Below, piece after piece: positions 1 to 6,848 of a DNA stretch of 12,428 nt (within the stretch, counting starts at the first letter, position 1; every line of letters starts with the position of its first letter). Under the pieces are notes generated by a model. The model did no database searches. It worked only from the letters and a program-made list of their open reading frames with translations, and was not told the DNA's origin. Source of the stretch: Akkermansiaceae bacterium UBA5688 (GTDB lineage Bacteria; Verrucomicrobiota; Verrucomicrobiia; Verrucomicrobiales; Akkermansiaceae); assembly GCA_002420315.1 (NCBI GenBank), contig DIHU01000178.1, positions 11,206-23,633 of the forward strand, written 5' to 3'. Both the position numbers and the translations under genes were made by a program.

Positions 1-1
1 A

Positions 2-1213
2 TGGGTCCACAATGGCGGCCCTCCCCAACAGGCATGGACCGGACCAGCCAAATGGGATGCCTACTCCAGCAACGAAGGCCTGCAGTCGATGCGCAATTTC
101 GATCCCTGTTATTTTACGACCGCCGCCCATAATCTCGTTTATTATGGGTCTTCATCCGACAATGCTCTACATTGTCTCGATGCCTCAACTGGAGAAGAGC
201 AATGGCAACACTTCACAAATTCCTCCGTCCGTTTCCCTCCCACTCTCGTCGGAGAAAAAGCATGGTTTGGATCCGATGATGGCTACATTTACTGTGCAGA
301 TGCCCTGACTGGAAAAACCCTCTTAAAAAAACAAGCCGCACCTTCCGATCGCCTGATCCCCAGCAATGGAAAACTGATTTCACCTTGGCCGGTTCGAACC
401 GGAATCACCATTGAAAACGGCCGCGCCTTTTTCGCGGCCTCACTCCTGCCATGGAAGACTTCCTATCTATGGTGCATCGATGCCAGGACGGCGGAAAAAG
501 CGTACCTCACCGAGCATCAAGGCGTCACCCTTCAAGGGGCCATACTAGCCGGCGGCGACCGCCTTTATATCCCCCAGGGTCGCGCCGCGCCCATCACTCT
601 AAATCAAAACGACGGCAAAAAGACAGGAACCATCGGGCAGGCCGGAGGAACTTTTTGCCTTTTAACAGAAGACAATCAACTCATCGCAGGCCCGCCCAAC
701 CAAAAAGAACGGGACGAACAGCTACGCATCGCTGACCCCAAATCTGGAAAACGACTCACAACCTTCAACAACACCACCCGAGTCGTTGTCACGGAAGGAA
801 GGGCCTACCTCCATTCCATCGACAACCTTCAATGCCTCGACCTCACCCGCAAGGCTCAGCTTGAGACGCTCCTAAACACCCAAAGGGCCGCTCTCAAAAA
901 TCTTGACCCAAAAGTGGAGACGACCCTCGCCCAAATTGAAGCTCTCAAAAAAGAGATCTCCAAACTCCAAACTCAAATCAAATCTTGCCTCCTCTGGACT
1001 ATTGATCACCCCGCCCCCTTCGAGCTCGTCGTCGCAGGCGATCAGCTTATCGTCGGCCTCGACAATCAAGTCTCCATTCTTAGCACCAAAACTGGTAAAT
1101 CACTTTGGCAGGCCCCGGTCAAAGGAAAATCCTATGGTATTACAGCTGCCGAAGGCCGCCTCATCGTTTCCACCGATCTCGGCTACATTCATACTTTTCA
1201 TTTCAAACCGTGA
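2..1213 (+). CDS. PQQ-like beta-propeller repeat protein, 5' end missing
   Basis: The frame is open from base 2, so the gene begins before the window; 403 residues are visible. Blade motifs of the PQQ/BamB-like propeller type are clear: 'DNALHCLDASTGEEQW', 'DDGYIYCADALTGK' and, near the end, 'STKTGKSLW' followed by 'AEGRLIVSTDLGYIHTF'. Such propellers in the PVC group are usually exported and serve as binding scaffolds or as parts of quinoprotein-like enzymes. No catalytic residues can be assigned here. Odd feature: a Lys/Glu/Leu-rich stretch encoded at about 845-985 breaks the propeller and is predicted coiled coil, inserted between two blades. The stop TGA (1211-1213) overlaps the GTG start of the next gene, so the two are probably translationally coupled. 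Family is confident; function and true start are unknown. An ATG at 89 lies within the open frame and is probably internal. Confidence 0.85.
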   Translation, partial: WVHNGGPPQQAWTGPAKWDAYSSNEGLQSMRNFDPCYFTTAAHNLVYYGSSSDNALHCLDASTGEEQWQHFTNSSVRFPPTLVGEKAWFGSDDGYIYCADALTGKTLLKKQAAPSDRLIPSNGKLISPWPVRTGITIENGRAFFAASLLPWKTSYLWCIDARTAEKAYLTEHQGVTLQGAILAGGDRLYIPQGRAAPITLNQNDGKKTGTIGQAGGTFCLLTEDNQLIAGPPNQKERDEQLRIADPKSGKRLTTFNNTTRVVVTEGRAYLHSIDNLQCLDLTRKAQLETLLNTQRAALKNLDPKVETTLAQIEALKKEISKLQTQIKSCLLWTIDHPAPFELVVAGDQLIVGLDNQVSILSTKTGKSLWQAPVKGKSYGITAAEGRLIVSTDLGYIHTFHFKP

Positions 1214-2271
1214 AGCATCTCCTGATCTTTCTTCTGGTAACCGTCTCGTCCCTTGCCTGCCAAGTCCCCGTGTTTCGATACGCTTTGGAACGCTGGCAAC
1301 CGGATCCCTTCCGCTTGCAATTAATTCACCAAGGGGAAACGCCAGCCGAATTAACGGTCACTCCGAAATACCTTAACCTCGAGTTTGAATCCCTTAATAT
1401 GGATAAGATCACTCCCAACGAACGCTTCGCGATTGTTGGGCTCGAGAAGCTCACTAAATATCCCGCCTTCCTTCTTCATCCTCCTGAAAGCTGGGAAAGC
1501 AATGAACCACTTGTCTTCCCTGGAACCAGATCAGCGCTTGAGAGCATCCTCGACTCCCCCCTCCGCAACCGAATTAAAAAAGATCTTTTAAATGGAGAAT
1601 CGACCGTCTGGGTTCTTATCGAGGGCACTGACCAAACTGCCAATGACGCGACTTTTAATCTCCTTAACGACACCTTACAGAAGGCTTCCAGAAGCATAAA
1701 AATCCCTAAGGGAGTCATCCAAGCCAACCAGATTGGTAAAGTAGGAGAAGACATCGATCTCGATGATGTCCTCCGCTCGTCCATTCCTCTCAAGATCTCA
1801 TTCAAGATTGAGCGGATCAAAAGCAGCGACCCTGCCGAAGAGAGCTATCTTCGCATCCTAACTGCTGATCGAAACTCTCCGCCCGAAGAACCACTCGTTG
1901 TTCCCATCTTTGGTCGTGGTCGAACACCGGGTCCACTTCTTGGTAGCTCTATCACAGCTGAAGCAGTCATGACAGCCTGTGAATATCTGTGTGGCGCCTG
2001 CTCCTGTCAGGTCAAAAGCGGTAACCCTGGATACGACCTACTCTTTAAAGCCAACTGGCAGGAAAAACTTCAATCTGGCCTCGTCGTCATCGACAAGTCA
2101 CTCCCCACCGTTCTCCCCTCTTTTAACGACGAATCTTTACCTGCTCAGGAATCACCTATTGAGAAATCTTCTCTAAAATCCTACGGGGTCAGTTTTCCCA
2201 AGACCCTCTTGTTGGCAATCCCTTTGATCCTCGTCATGGGGACCATTTTCCTTTTGAAAAAATCCAATTAG
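1210..2271 (+). CDS. Lipoprotein-like exported protein with Cys cluster and C-terminal membrane segment
   Basis: The chosen start is GTG at 1210, which shares bases with the upstream stop (GTGA). It gives 353 residues and places a signal-like stretch at the N-terminus: Lys2, a hydrophobic run at 4-13, then 'SSLAC' with Cys17 as a possible lipidation site (an imperfect lipobox). An in-frame TTG at 1105 would remove the signal and overlap the upstream gene by 109 bases, so I reject it. After Cys17 comes 'VPVFRYALERW' (20-30), which I believe recurs in PVC proteins but cannot check. A Cys cluster at residues 257, 261, 264 and 266 (CxxxCxxCxC) suggests a metal or Fe-S site or disulfides. A hydrophobic helix at about 330-348 followed by Lys-Lys looks like a C-terminal membrane anchor. 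No known enzyme domain is recognised. No Shine-Dalgarno is visible, which fits coupling to the propeller gene. It is followed after 50 bases by the FtsX-like permease and is probably an envelope partner of it. Confidence 0.75.
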   Translation: MKHLLIFLLVTVSSLACQVPVFRYALERWQPDPFRLQLIHQGETPAELTVTPKYLNLEFESLNMDKITPNERFAIVGLEKLTKYPAFLLHPPESWESNEPLVFPGTRSALESILDSPLRNRIKKDLLNGESTVWVLIEGTDQTANDATFNLLNDTLQKASRSIKIPKGVIQANQIGKVGEDIDLDDVLRSSIPLKISFKIERIKSSDPAEESYLRILTADRNSPPEEPLVVPIFGRGRTPGPLLGSSITAEAVMTACEYLCGACSCQVKSGNPGYDLLFKANWQEKLQSGLVVIDKSLPTVLPSFNDESLPAQESPIEKSSLKSYGVSFPKTLLLAIPLILVMGTIFLLKKSN

Positions 2272-2321
2272 AATCTTCGCTGGTTCGCTACTCTGATTAA
2301 GCCCCCTCATCCATTCCCATC

Positions 2322-3533
2322 ATGCTCTTGGCCGAAATCAAACATCGGAAGTTCAACTTTCTGATCGCTACCATGACTGCTGCTGCTGCCATCTGTATCT
2401 GGCTTACCGCAGAAGAAAGTTTAGCCAACTTTGACCAAAATACCGAAGCCCAACTCAGCTTTCTAGAAAACGAAACCAACGCTGAGATGATTCAGCTTGA
2501 GAACGACATTCGTAAAACCATGAAAGGCCTTGGTTTCAACGTCTTCCTCTTCCCCAAAGGCGAGGAAATTTGGCAAATTAAGGAACGTGGATATTCCGAA
2601 CAAACCATTTCCGAGGACTCTGTTCACAAACTTGCCGAAAGTGGAATCGTTACCGTTAATCACCTTCTTCCTCAGTTATCAAAGCGAGTGAGCTGGGAGG
2701 AACAAAATCGATCCATCCTCCTTATCGGCGTTGAGGGACAAGTCCCTATCGCCCATAGGTCCAAAAAAAAACCTATTATGAATCCTCTTGCTCTGGGAAC
2801 AATCAATCTCGGTTATGACCTACACAAGTCCCTCGGACTCAAAAAAGGAGATCAGGTAACCCTAAACGACCAAACCTACACTCTTGCCCAAACCTATCCT
2901 CCAAGAAACTTCCGCGACGATAGCTCGGCTTGGATACACCTTGACGAAGCTCAAAAACTCTTTGAGCAACCTAACCGAATTAATGCCATTTTAGCCCTCG
3001 GATGTAATTGTGCCTCCATCGATCGACTCGGTGAAATTCGCTCCGAAATCTCCAAGATCCTCCCTGAGGTTCAAATTATCGAACTTGGTTCCTCCGCTAT
3101 GGTCCGCGCAGAAGCCCGTAACAAAGCCGGTGATCGGGCACGAAAAGCTAGAGCAACCATCATAAAAAGTCGCGAAGCTGCCCGCTTCGAACGCGCTCGT
3201 TTTTCTTCAGTTCTTTCTCCAATCATTATAAGCGGCGCATTTCTCGCCCTCGCATATCTTTCCTTTGCCAACGTCCGCGAACGGCTTCCAGAAATTGGCA
3301 CCCTTCGAGCGATTGGTGTCAGCAATTTAAAAATTGCAATCATCCTGCTCACCCGAGCCGCTTTAATCGGCCTTCTCGCAACCTGCCTGACCTTCTCCAT
3401 TTCTAAAGCCTTCTCATTTTCATTCCCTCCTCTGAGTTGGCTTTTCATCCCCCTCGTTAGCGCCGCCGCAACGTGGCTCTCGACCATCTACGCCCTCACA
3501 CGCGATTCCGTTGTCCTACTCCGATGTAATTGA
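2322..3533 (+). CDS. FtsX/MacB-type ABC transporter permease
   Basis: The protein has 403 residues with the type VII ABC permease layout: one N-terminal membrane helix (about 11-28), a large extracytoplasmic domain (about 30-295), and three C-terminal helices (about 297-316, 338-362, 372-392). The segment 'ERLPEIGTLRAIGVS' (320-334) between the second and third helices is the classic FtsX/LolC/MacB coupling motif that contacts the ATPase. The extracytoplasmic part is flanked by charged, probably coiled-coil stretches (about 38-68 and 263-292), as in mechanotransmission transporters that pull lipoproteins or drive periplasmic machines. A 'CNC' pair (228, 230) sits in this domain. There is no ATPase gene beside it on this strand; the matching LolD/MacB-type ATPase is at 7576-8241 on the minus strand. 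No Shine-Dalgarno is visible before the ATG. The substrate is unknown. Confidence 0.88.
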   Translation: MLLAEIKHRKFNFLIATMTAAAAICIWLTAEESLANFDQNTEAQLSFLENETNAEMIQLENDIRKTMKGLGFNVFLFPKGEEIWQIKERGYSEQTISEDSVHKLAESGIVTVNHLLPQLSKRVSWEEQNRSILLIGVEGQVPIAHRSKKKPIMNPLALGTINLGYDLHKSLGLKKGDQVTLNDQTYTLAQTYPPRNFRDDSSAWIHLDEAQKLFEQPNRINAILALGCNCASIDRLGEIRSEISKILPEVQIIELGSSAMVRAEARNKAGDRARKARATIIKSREAARFERARFSSVLSPIIISGAFLALAYLSFANVRERLPEIGTLRAIGVSNLKIAIILLTRAALIGLLATCLTFSISKAFSFSFPPLSWLFIPLVSAAATWLSTIYALTRDSVVLLRCN

Positions 3534-3536
3534 TAA

Positions 3537-4169
3537 CTAGCCCATTAACACCACCCGATCTGCAATCGCCTCCGCTTCTTTCTTGGAATGTGTAACATGC
3601 AAAGCAGTCACCCGTTCCCTTTCAATCATCTTACGAATCACGCCAAGCACCTCATCATGACGCGCTTCATCTAAACCGGATAGCGCTTCATCCAGACAAA
3701 GTAATTGTGGCCTCAATGCAAGAGCCCTGCCCAACGCAACTCGGCGAGCTTCGCCGCCTGAGAGCCCTTCGGGCAAGCGACTCAAAAGCTTCTCCAATCC
3801 TAGATCTCCTGCCAGGCTCTCCACCCGTGCCTTTACTTCCTCAGGTTCCCAACCATGAAGCTTAGGACCAAACTCTATTTGCTCTCGGACCGTCAAAGAT
3901 GGGAAAAGGGCAATATCTTGTGGCACTAGACCAATTCCCCGTGCCCCAGGCGACAAATTTGTCACCTCCATTCCACCGAGAACAATGCGCCCGCCAACCG
4001 GGCCATCGCGTAATCCACAAATCGTTTCGAGGAGTGTCGTTTTCCCACAACCACTCGGTCCCATTAAGGCAACACACTCACCCTCCCCAATATCCAACGA
4101 AAAGGGAGATAGGACAAAATTCCCTGCTTGGACCGTCACGTTTTCTAACATTAACATCCCGTCACTCAT
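3537..4169 (-). CDS. ModC-like ABC transporter ATP-binding protein, short form
   Basis: This 210-residue ATPase carries a full set of ABC motifs: Walker A GPSGCGKTT (37-45), Q-loop Gln84 in 'LVPQD', signature LSGGEARR (136-143), Walker B plus D-loop LLCLDEALSGLD (156-167), and switch His194 in 'HVTH'. It resembles the ATPases of molybdate/sulfate importers and follows directly on the ModB-like permease, sharing ATGA (4166-4169) with that gene's stop. A strong Shine-Dalgarno (4174-4182) supports this start. Many ModC proteins are about 350 residues and carry a C-terminal regulatory MOP domain; that domain is absent here. The protein even stops at 'RVVLMG', just before the short tail that normally closes the core domain. 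Its stop codon lies 3 bases from the stop of the convergent permease. Substrate specificity is inferred from the neighbours only. Confidence 0.9.
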   Translation of the reverse strand: MSDGMLMLENVTVQAGNFVLSPFSLDIGEGECVALMGPSGCGKTTLLETICGLRDGPVGGRIVLGGMEVTNLSPGARGIGLVPQDIALFPSLTVREQIEFGPKLHGWEPEEVKARVESLAGDLGLEKLLSRLPEGLSGGEARRVALGRALALRPQLLCLDEALSGLDEARHDEVLGVIRKMIERERVTALHVTHSKKEAEAIADRVVLMG

Positions 4170-5152
4170 ACTGCTCCTCCCCTACCTGCCAGATATCTCA
4201 CTATCAAAAGGGTTGAGACCGCCAACAGAATCATTAGGAGCGAAAGTGCCGCCGCTCCTGGCAAATTACCTATATTGATTTCCAGGAAAACCGACGTTGC
4301 TAACACTTCGGTCCGGCCACGTGTCGCCCCCGCAAAGATTAAAATCGGCCCAAACTCTCCCAGCGCCCTCGCCCATGCCATTGTTCCTGCCGCCACTACC
4401 CCCTTACTAGCCAATGGCAAAACAACTCGTAATAATGCCTGCCCCCGATTGCATCCCAAAGTCATCGCAACCTCTTCATAACGCGGGCTAATCTGATCAA
4501 AGGTCGTCTTCATTGTCCTAACCGCAAAAGCAGCCGCTACCGGAAACTGAGCCAAAACCACTCCTAACGGATGGAAGGTCATTGGAAAACCAACCTCACT
4601 TACAATATCCTCAAGTGATGTCTCACTCCCAGAAGAAACGAGGCTTAGAAGCCCAAATGCAACTACCCCTCCCACCAAAAATCGTATTACTATTCTATCC
4701 CCTTTTCGAGCTATTCCCCAGATCGCGGCTATCAATGCACCACCCGCTAACATTCCACAACAAGCCGATGGTGAAACCCGATTGAACAGGATTAAAAGGC
4801 TTAAGCCAACAATCAAAGGAGGTAGCAAAATCGGAATATCTAAAAGTGTATCTACAAAGGCTCTCCCCCTAAATTGATATCGGGACAAAAGATAGCCCAC
4901 CGGGACCGAAACAAATACTGAAAGAATTGCGGTCGCGGTACAAGTCACAAAAGTCAGGATAATTGAATGCTGAATATCAGCATCCTTCAAAATCTCACTC
5001 GCCTGGCTCCACGAAACCGTGAGCACATTTGCCCCGACCATTAAGAGCAATAGTCCAATGTAGGCTGCAATCACAAAAACTAGAAATAGAAGAAAAGGCC
5101 ACTCCGGCCTAACCCTCCAAATCTTTTGATCACTCCTAATACTTTTCTCCAT
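4166..5152 (-). CDS. ModB-like ABC importer permease with extra hydrophobic insert
   Basis: This 328-residue membrane protein forms the channel of a binding-protein-dependent importer. The EAA loop that docks on the ATPase is present as 'EEVAMTLGCNRGQALLRVVL' (226-245), and 'ARALGEFGPILIFAG' (261-275) matches the GEFG...FAG region of molybdate permeases. Helices are visible at about 18-40, 63-88, 101-123, 192-212, 250-275 and 298-319. ModB proteins are usually about 220-230 residues. The surplus comes from an N-terminal extension and from residues about 126-185, a segment with two further hydrophobic stretches (about 133-148 and 155-173) placed after 'LLILFNR'. Two extra helices would keep the membrane topology in register. 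The start has a partial Shine-Dalgarno (AAGGTG) and lies downstream of a 211-base spacer. The stop overlaps the ATPase start. Substrate is probably molybdate, tungstate or a similar oxyanion, inferred from family likeness. Confidence 0.9.
   Translation of the reverse strand: MEKSIRSDQKIWRVRPEWPFLLFLVFVIAAYIGLLLLMVGANVLTVSWSQASEILKDADIQHSIILTFVTCTATAILSVFVSVPVGYLLSRYQFRGRAFVDTLLDIPILLPPLIVGLSLLILFNRVSPSACCGMLAGGALIAAIWGIARKGDRIVIRFLVGGVVAFGLLSLVSSGSETSLEDIVSEVGFPMTFHPLGVVLAQFPVAAAFAVRTMKTTFDQISPRYEEVAMTLGCNRGQALLRVVLPLASKGVVAAGTMAWARALGEFGPILIFAGATRGRTEVLATSVFLEINIGNLPGAAALSLLMILLAVSTLLIVRYLAGRGGAV
4174..4182 (-). promoter_or_regulatory. Shine-Dalgarno for the ModC-like ATPase
   Basis: On the minus strand GGGGAGGAG lies 4 bases before the ATG at 4169. 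It lies inside the end of the permease gene and fixes the start of the ATPase. Confidence 0.7.
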
Positions 5153-5238
5153 TTCACCTTGTAAATTTAACTCTTAAACGCCTCAACAGAATTAAATGAC
5201 GACCTATCATAACCAATATTCACTCCCAGAAAAGCTGC

Positions 5239-5255
5239 CATAAGCCAAGCTTATG
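5239..5255. repeat. Inverted repeat CATAAGC-CAA-GCTTATG
   Basis: A perfect 7-base stem with a 3-base loop, in the spacer upstream of the ModB-like gene. It is not followed by a T run in either direction, so it is not a typical terminator. It could be an operator or an mRNA hairpin. Confidence 0.5.
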
Positions 5256-5318
5256 CCGGCATTTTCGTAATGAAAACTCCCAAGATCGCAGTGAGGTGAC
5301 AAACCATGGACACTTAGG

Positions 5319-5345
5319 AAAGGAAATGGCCTTTCGATACTATCG
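5319..5345. repeat. Two adjoining small inverted repeats
   Basis: AAAGG (5319-5323) pairs with CCTTT (5330-5334) around a 6-base loop. Directly next to it, CGATA-C-TATCG (5335-5345) is a near-palindrome. They lie 18-45 bases after the stop of the binding-protein gene in the direction of transcription. The stems are short, so chance occurrence is possible. Confidence 0.35.
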
Positions 5346-5363
5346 GATGTCAAAAACCCATCA

Positions 5364-6848
5364 TCAATTGAGCTCCCATTGGAATCCCAATTTTTCAAAT
5401 CTTCCCCTCGCTTCCGGCGTCGCCAGAAATTCACCTAATCTCCTCATTAATTCGGGGTAAGCCGATCCCTTTGCCACTGCAAAGGGTTGCTCGGCAAAAG
5501 CCAAATCGTCATTCAGCTCGACGATTTCATTTTCTTCTAAAGTCACCGGACTAGCGAGTGCGTTACTTCGGTAAACCAACGCCGCATCAAGTGATCGAGC
5601 CTGCACCGCAGACACAAGATCATCTCCTTTCGCAACCTTCACAGCAACATTGACTTCCAATTCTTTAGCTAATCCACGTCTCTCAAGCATGATCCGCGTT
5701 AATTCTCCCAGCGCACTTTTGCGACCATCACAAATTCCAAGCTTCACCCCTGGCTTTCCCAGATCTTTCAATTTGAAAAGCTCCTTTGGATTCCCCATTC
5801 GAACCAGCAAGACGATCTCATTCCGCGTCATAATTCGCCCCGTAAAAAATCGTTCCTGAACCTTGTTCAGGAACTTCGTATCACACGCAAAGTATCCTGC
5901 TGGCGTAGCCCCAGCATCCATCTGTGCAACCAGCGTCCCACAACCCTCGAAAACCGTATTCACCCGACACCCCTCACGCTCCTCAAACTCCCGAACTCGC
6001 TCCTGAATCGCCGGCCTCAACATTGACCCCGAAAAAAAAGTCACTTCCGGCTGATCTGACCATTCATCTCCCTCATCAGGAACCATAAACCCCATCTCCT
6101 GAAAGACCTTTCGCCCACGATCTCGCGCTGTGACATAACGGGCAAAGTGTAGTGCTCTTTTTGCGTCCTTACTCGAAGTGAGCACCCCAATCGAAGCTCT
6201 CTTCGCTCTTTTTAAGAACTCAGGGACAGCAAGCCATTCCACCTCAGAAAAATTTTTCGCCACCGCATCCCACGCTAACGAAACGTCCACAGCACCGGTC
6301 GCAACATCTTCCACAATCGCATTCACGGTTGGCTTAGTCACAACCACATTAGGATTAACCCTCGCCAACAATCCCTCCTCCTCCAAAACCTTCCAAGTAA
6401 ATCTACCAACCGAAGCCGACCTCTCGGCCAAGGAAATCTTCAATCCTTCCTTTCCTAAATCCGAAAGTGTCGTCAAGCCCCGCGGATTACCTTTCGGAAC
6501 CACTAGCCCAGCCGTCAAAAGCGCCACCGGAATCGCCTCTTTCATTAGGCCCTTTTCTCTCGCTGAGTCGATATAGCTCTGGTCTGCAGGCAAATAAAGA
6601 TCCCCACCTGCCAATTCGAGTTGGCTTGCCAAGGCTCCTGATCCACCAAACTGTAAATTAACCTTCACCCCAAACTCCTCCTCATATTGACGGGCAATTT
6701 CACTCATCGGCTTTCGCAATCCCGCGGCACAGTGGAAGAGCAAGTCTGCCGATCCCGGCCCATCTCGGTCATTATCATTCGTCAACCACCAAAAAGCCCC
6801 TCCCAGCAGGACAACAAGAATTCCAATCGTAAAAACAGATCTTTTCAT
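5364..6848 (-). CDS. Membrane-anchored tandem ModA-like substrate-binding protein (two fused domains)
   Basis: This 494-residue protein has a basic start, one hydrophobic segment (about 5-22) and no Cys or clear signal-peptidase site, so it is probably held by an uncleaved anchor with the rest in the periplasm. Two ModA-type binding domains follow: about 35-256 and about 268-494. They align head to tail. 'YEEEFGVKVNLQFGGSGAL' (55-73) matches 'FEEREGCRVNTVFEGCGTL' (288-306), and the domain ends 'VFQEMGFMVP' and 'RFEKLGFQWE' correspond. A normal ModA is about 230-260 residues, so this is a duplication and fusion. The domains have diverged: the GGSGAL turn of domain 1 reads GCGTL in domain 2 (Cys303), and the first binding segments are 'HCAAG' and 'SGS'. 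It likely captures an oxyanion for the ModB/ModC-like pair downstream. ATG at 6848 shares ATGA with the upstream stop and has a GGAGG site 6 bases away. The ligand is inferred. Confidence 0.9.
   Translation of the reverse strand: MKRSVFTIGILVVLLGGAFWWLTNDNDRDGPGSADLLFHCAAGLRKPMSEIARQYEEEFGVKVNLQFGGSGALASQLELAGGDLYLPADQSYIDSAREKGLMKEAIPVALLTAGLVVPKGNPRGLTTLSDLGKEGLKISLAERSASVGRFTWKVLEEEGLLARVNPNVVVTKPTVNAIVEDVATGAVDVSLAWDAVAKNFSEVEWLAVPEFLKRAKRASIGVLTSSKDAKRALHFARYVTARDRGRKVFQEMGFMVPDEGDEWSDQPEVTFFSGSMLRPAIQERVREFEEREGCRVNTVFEGCGTLVAQMDAGATPAGYFACDTKFLNKVQERFFTGRIMTRNEIVLLVRMGNPKELFKLKDLGKPGVKLGICDGRKSALGELTRIMLERRGLAKELEVNVAVKVAKGDDLVSAVQARSLDAALVYRSNALASPVTLEENEIVELNDDLAFAEQPFAVAKGSAYPELMRRLGEFLATPEARGRFEKLGFQWELN

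Larger units (their letters stand above)
5153..5363. other. 211-base spacer inside the Mod-like operon
   Basis: This is the only junction of the minus-strand operon without a gene overlap, lying between the fused binding protein and the permease. I find no convincing gene. A frame that crosses it from within the binding-protein gene (5434 down to 5207) looks like a shadow. It holds three short inverted repeats (listed separately), which could form RNA structures that set the ratio of binding protein to permease or mark mRNA processing. No clear promoter was recognised. Confidence 0.6.

Noticed and set aside
903..1376. A 157-residue plus-strand frame within the propeller and lipoprotein genes.
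   Set aside because: It overlaps two genes with clear homology, and its Ser/Pro/Lys-rich translation is typical of out-of-frame reading.
3071..3487. A 138-residue minus-strand frame, very Arg/Ala-rich.
   Set aside because: Antisense to the conserved coupling motif and helices of the FtsX-type permease; the composition is an artefact of reading C-rich DNA backwards.
5207..5434. A 75-residue open frame on the minus strand across the end of the binding-protein gene.
   Set aside because: It overlaps the well-supported end of the binding domain in another frame and resembles no protein; treated as a shadow.
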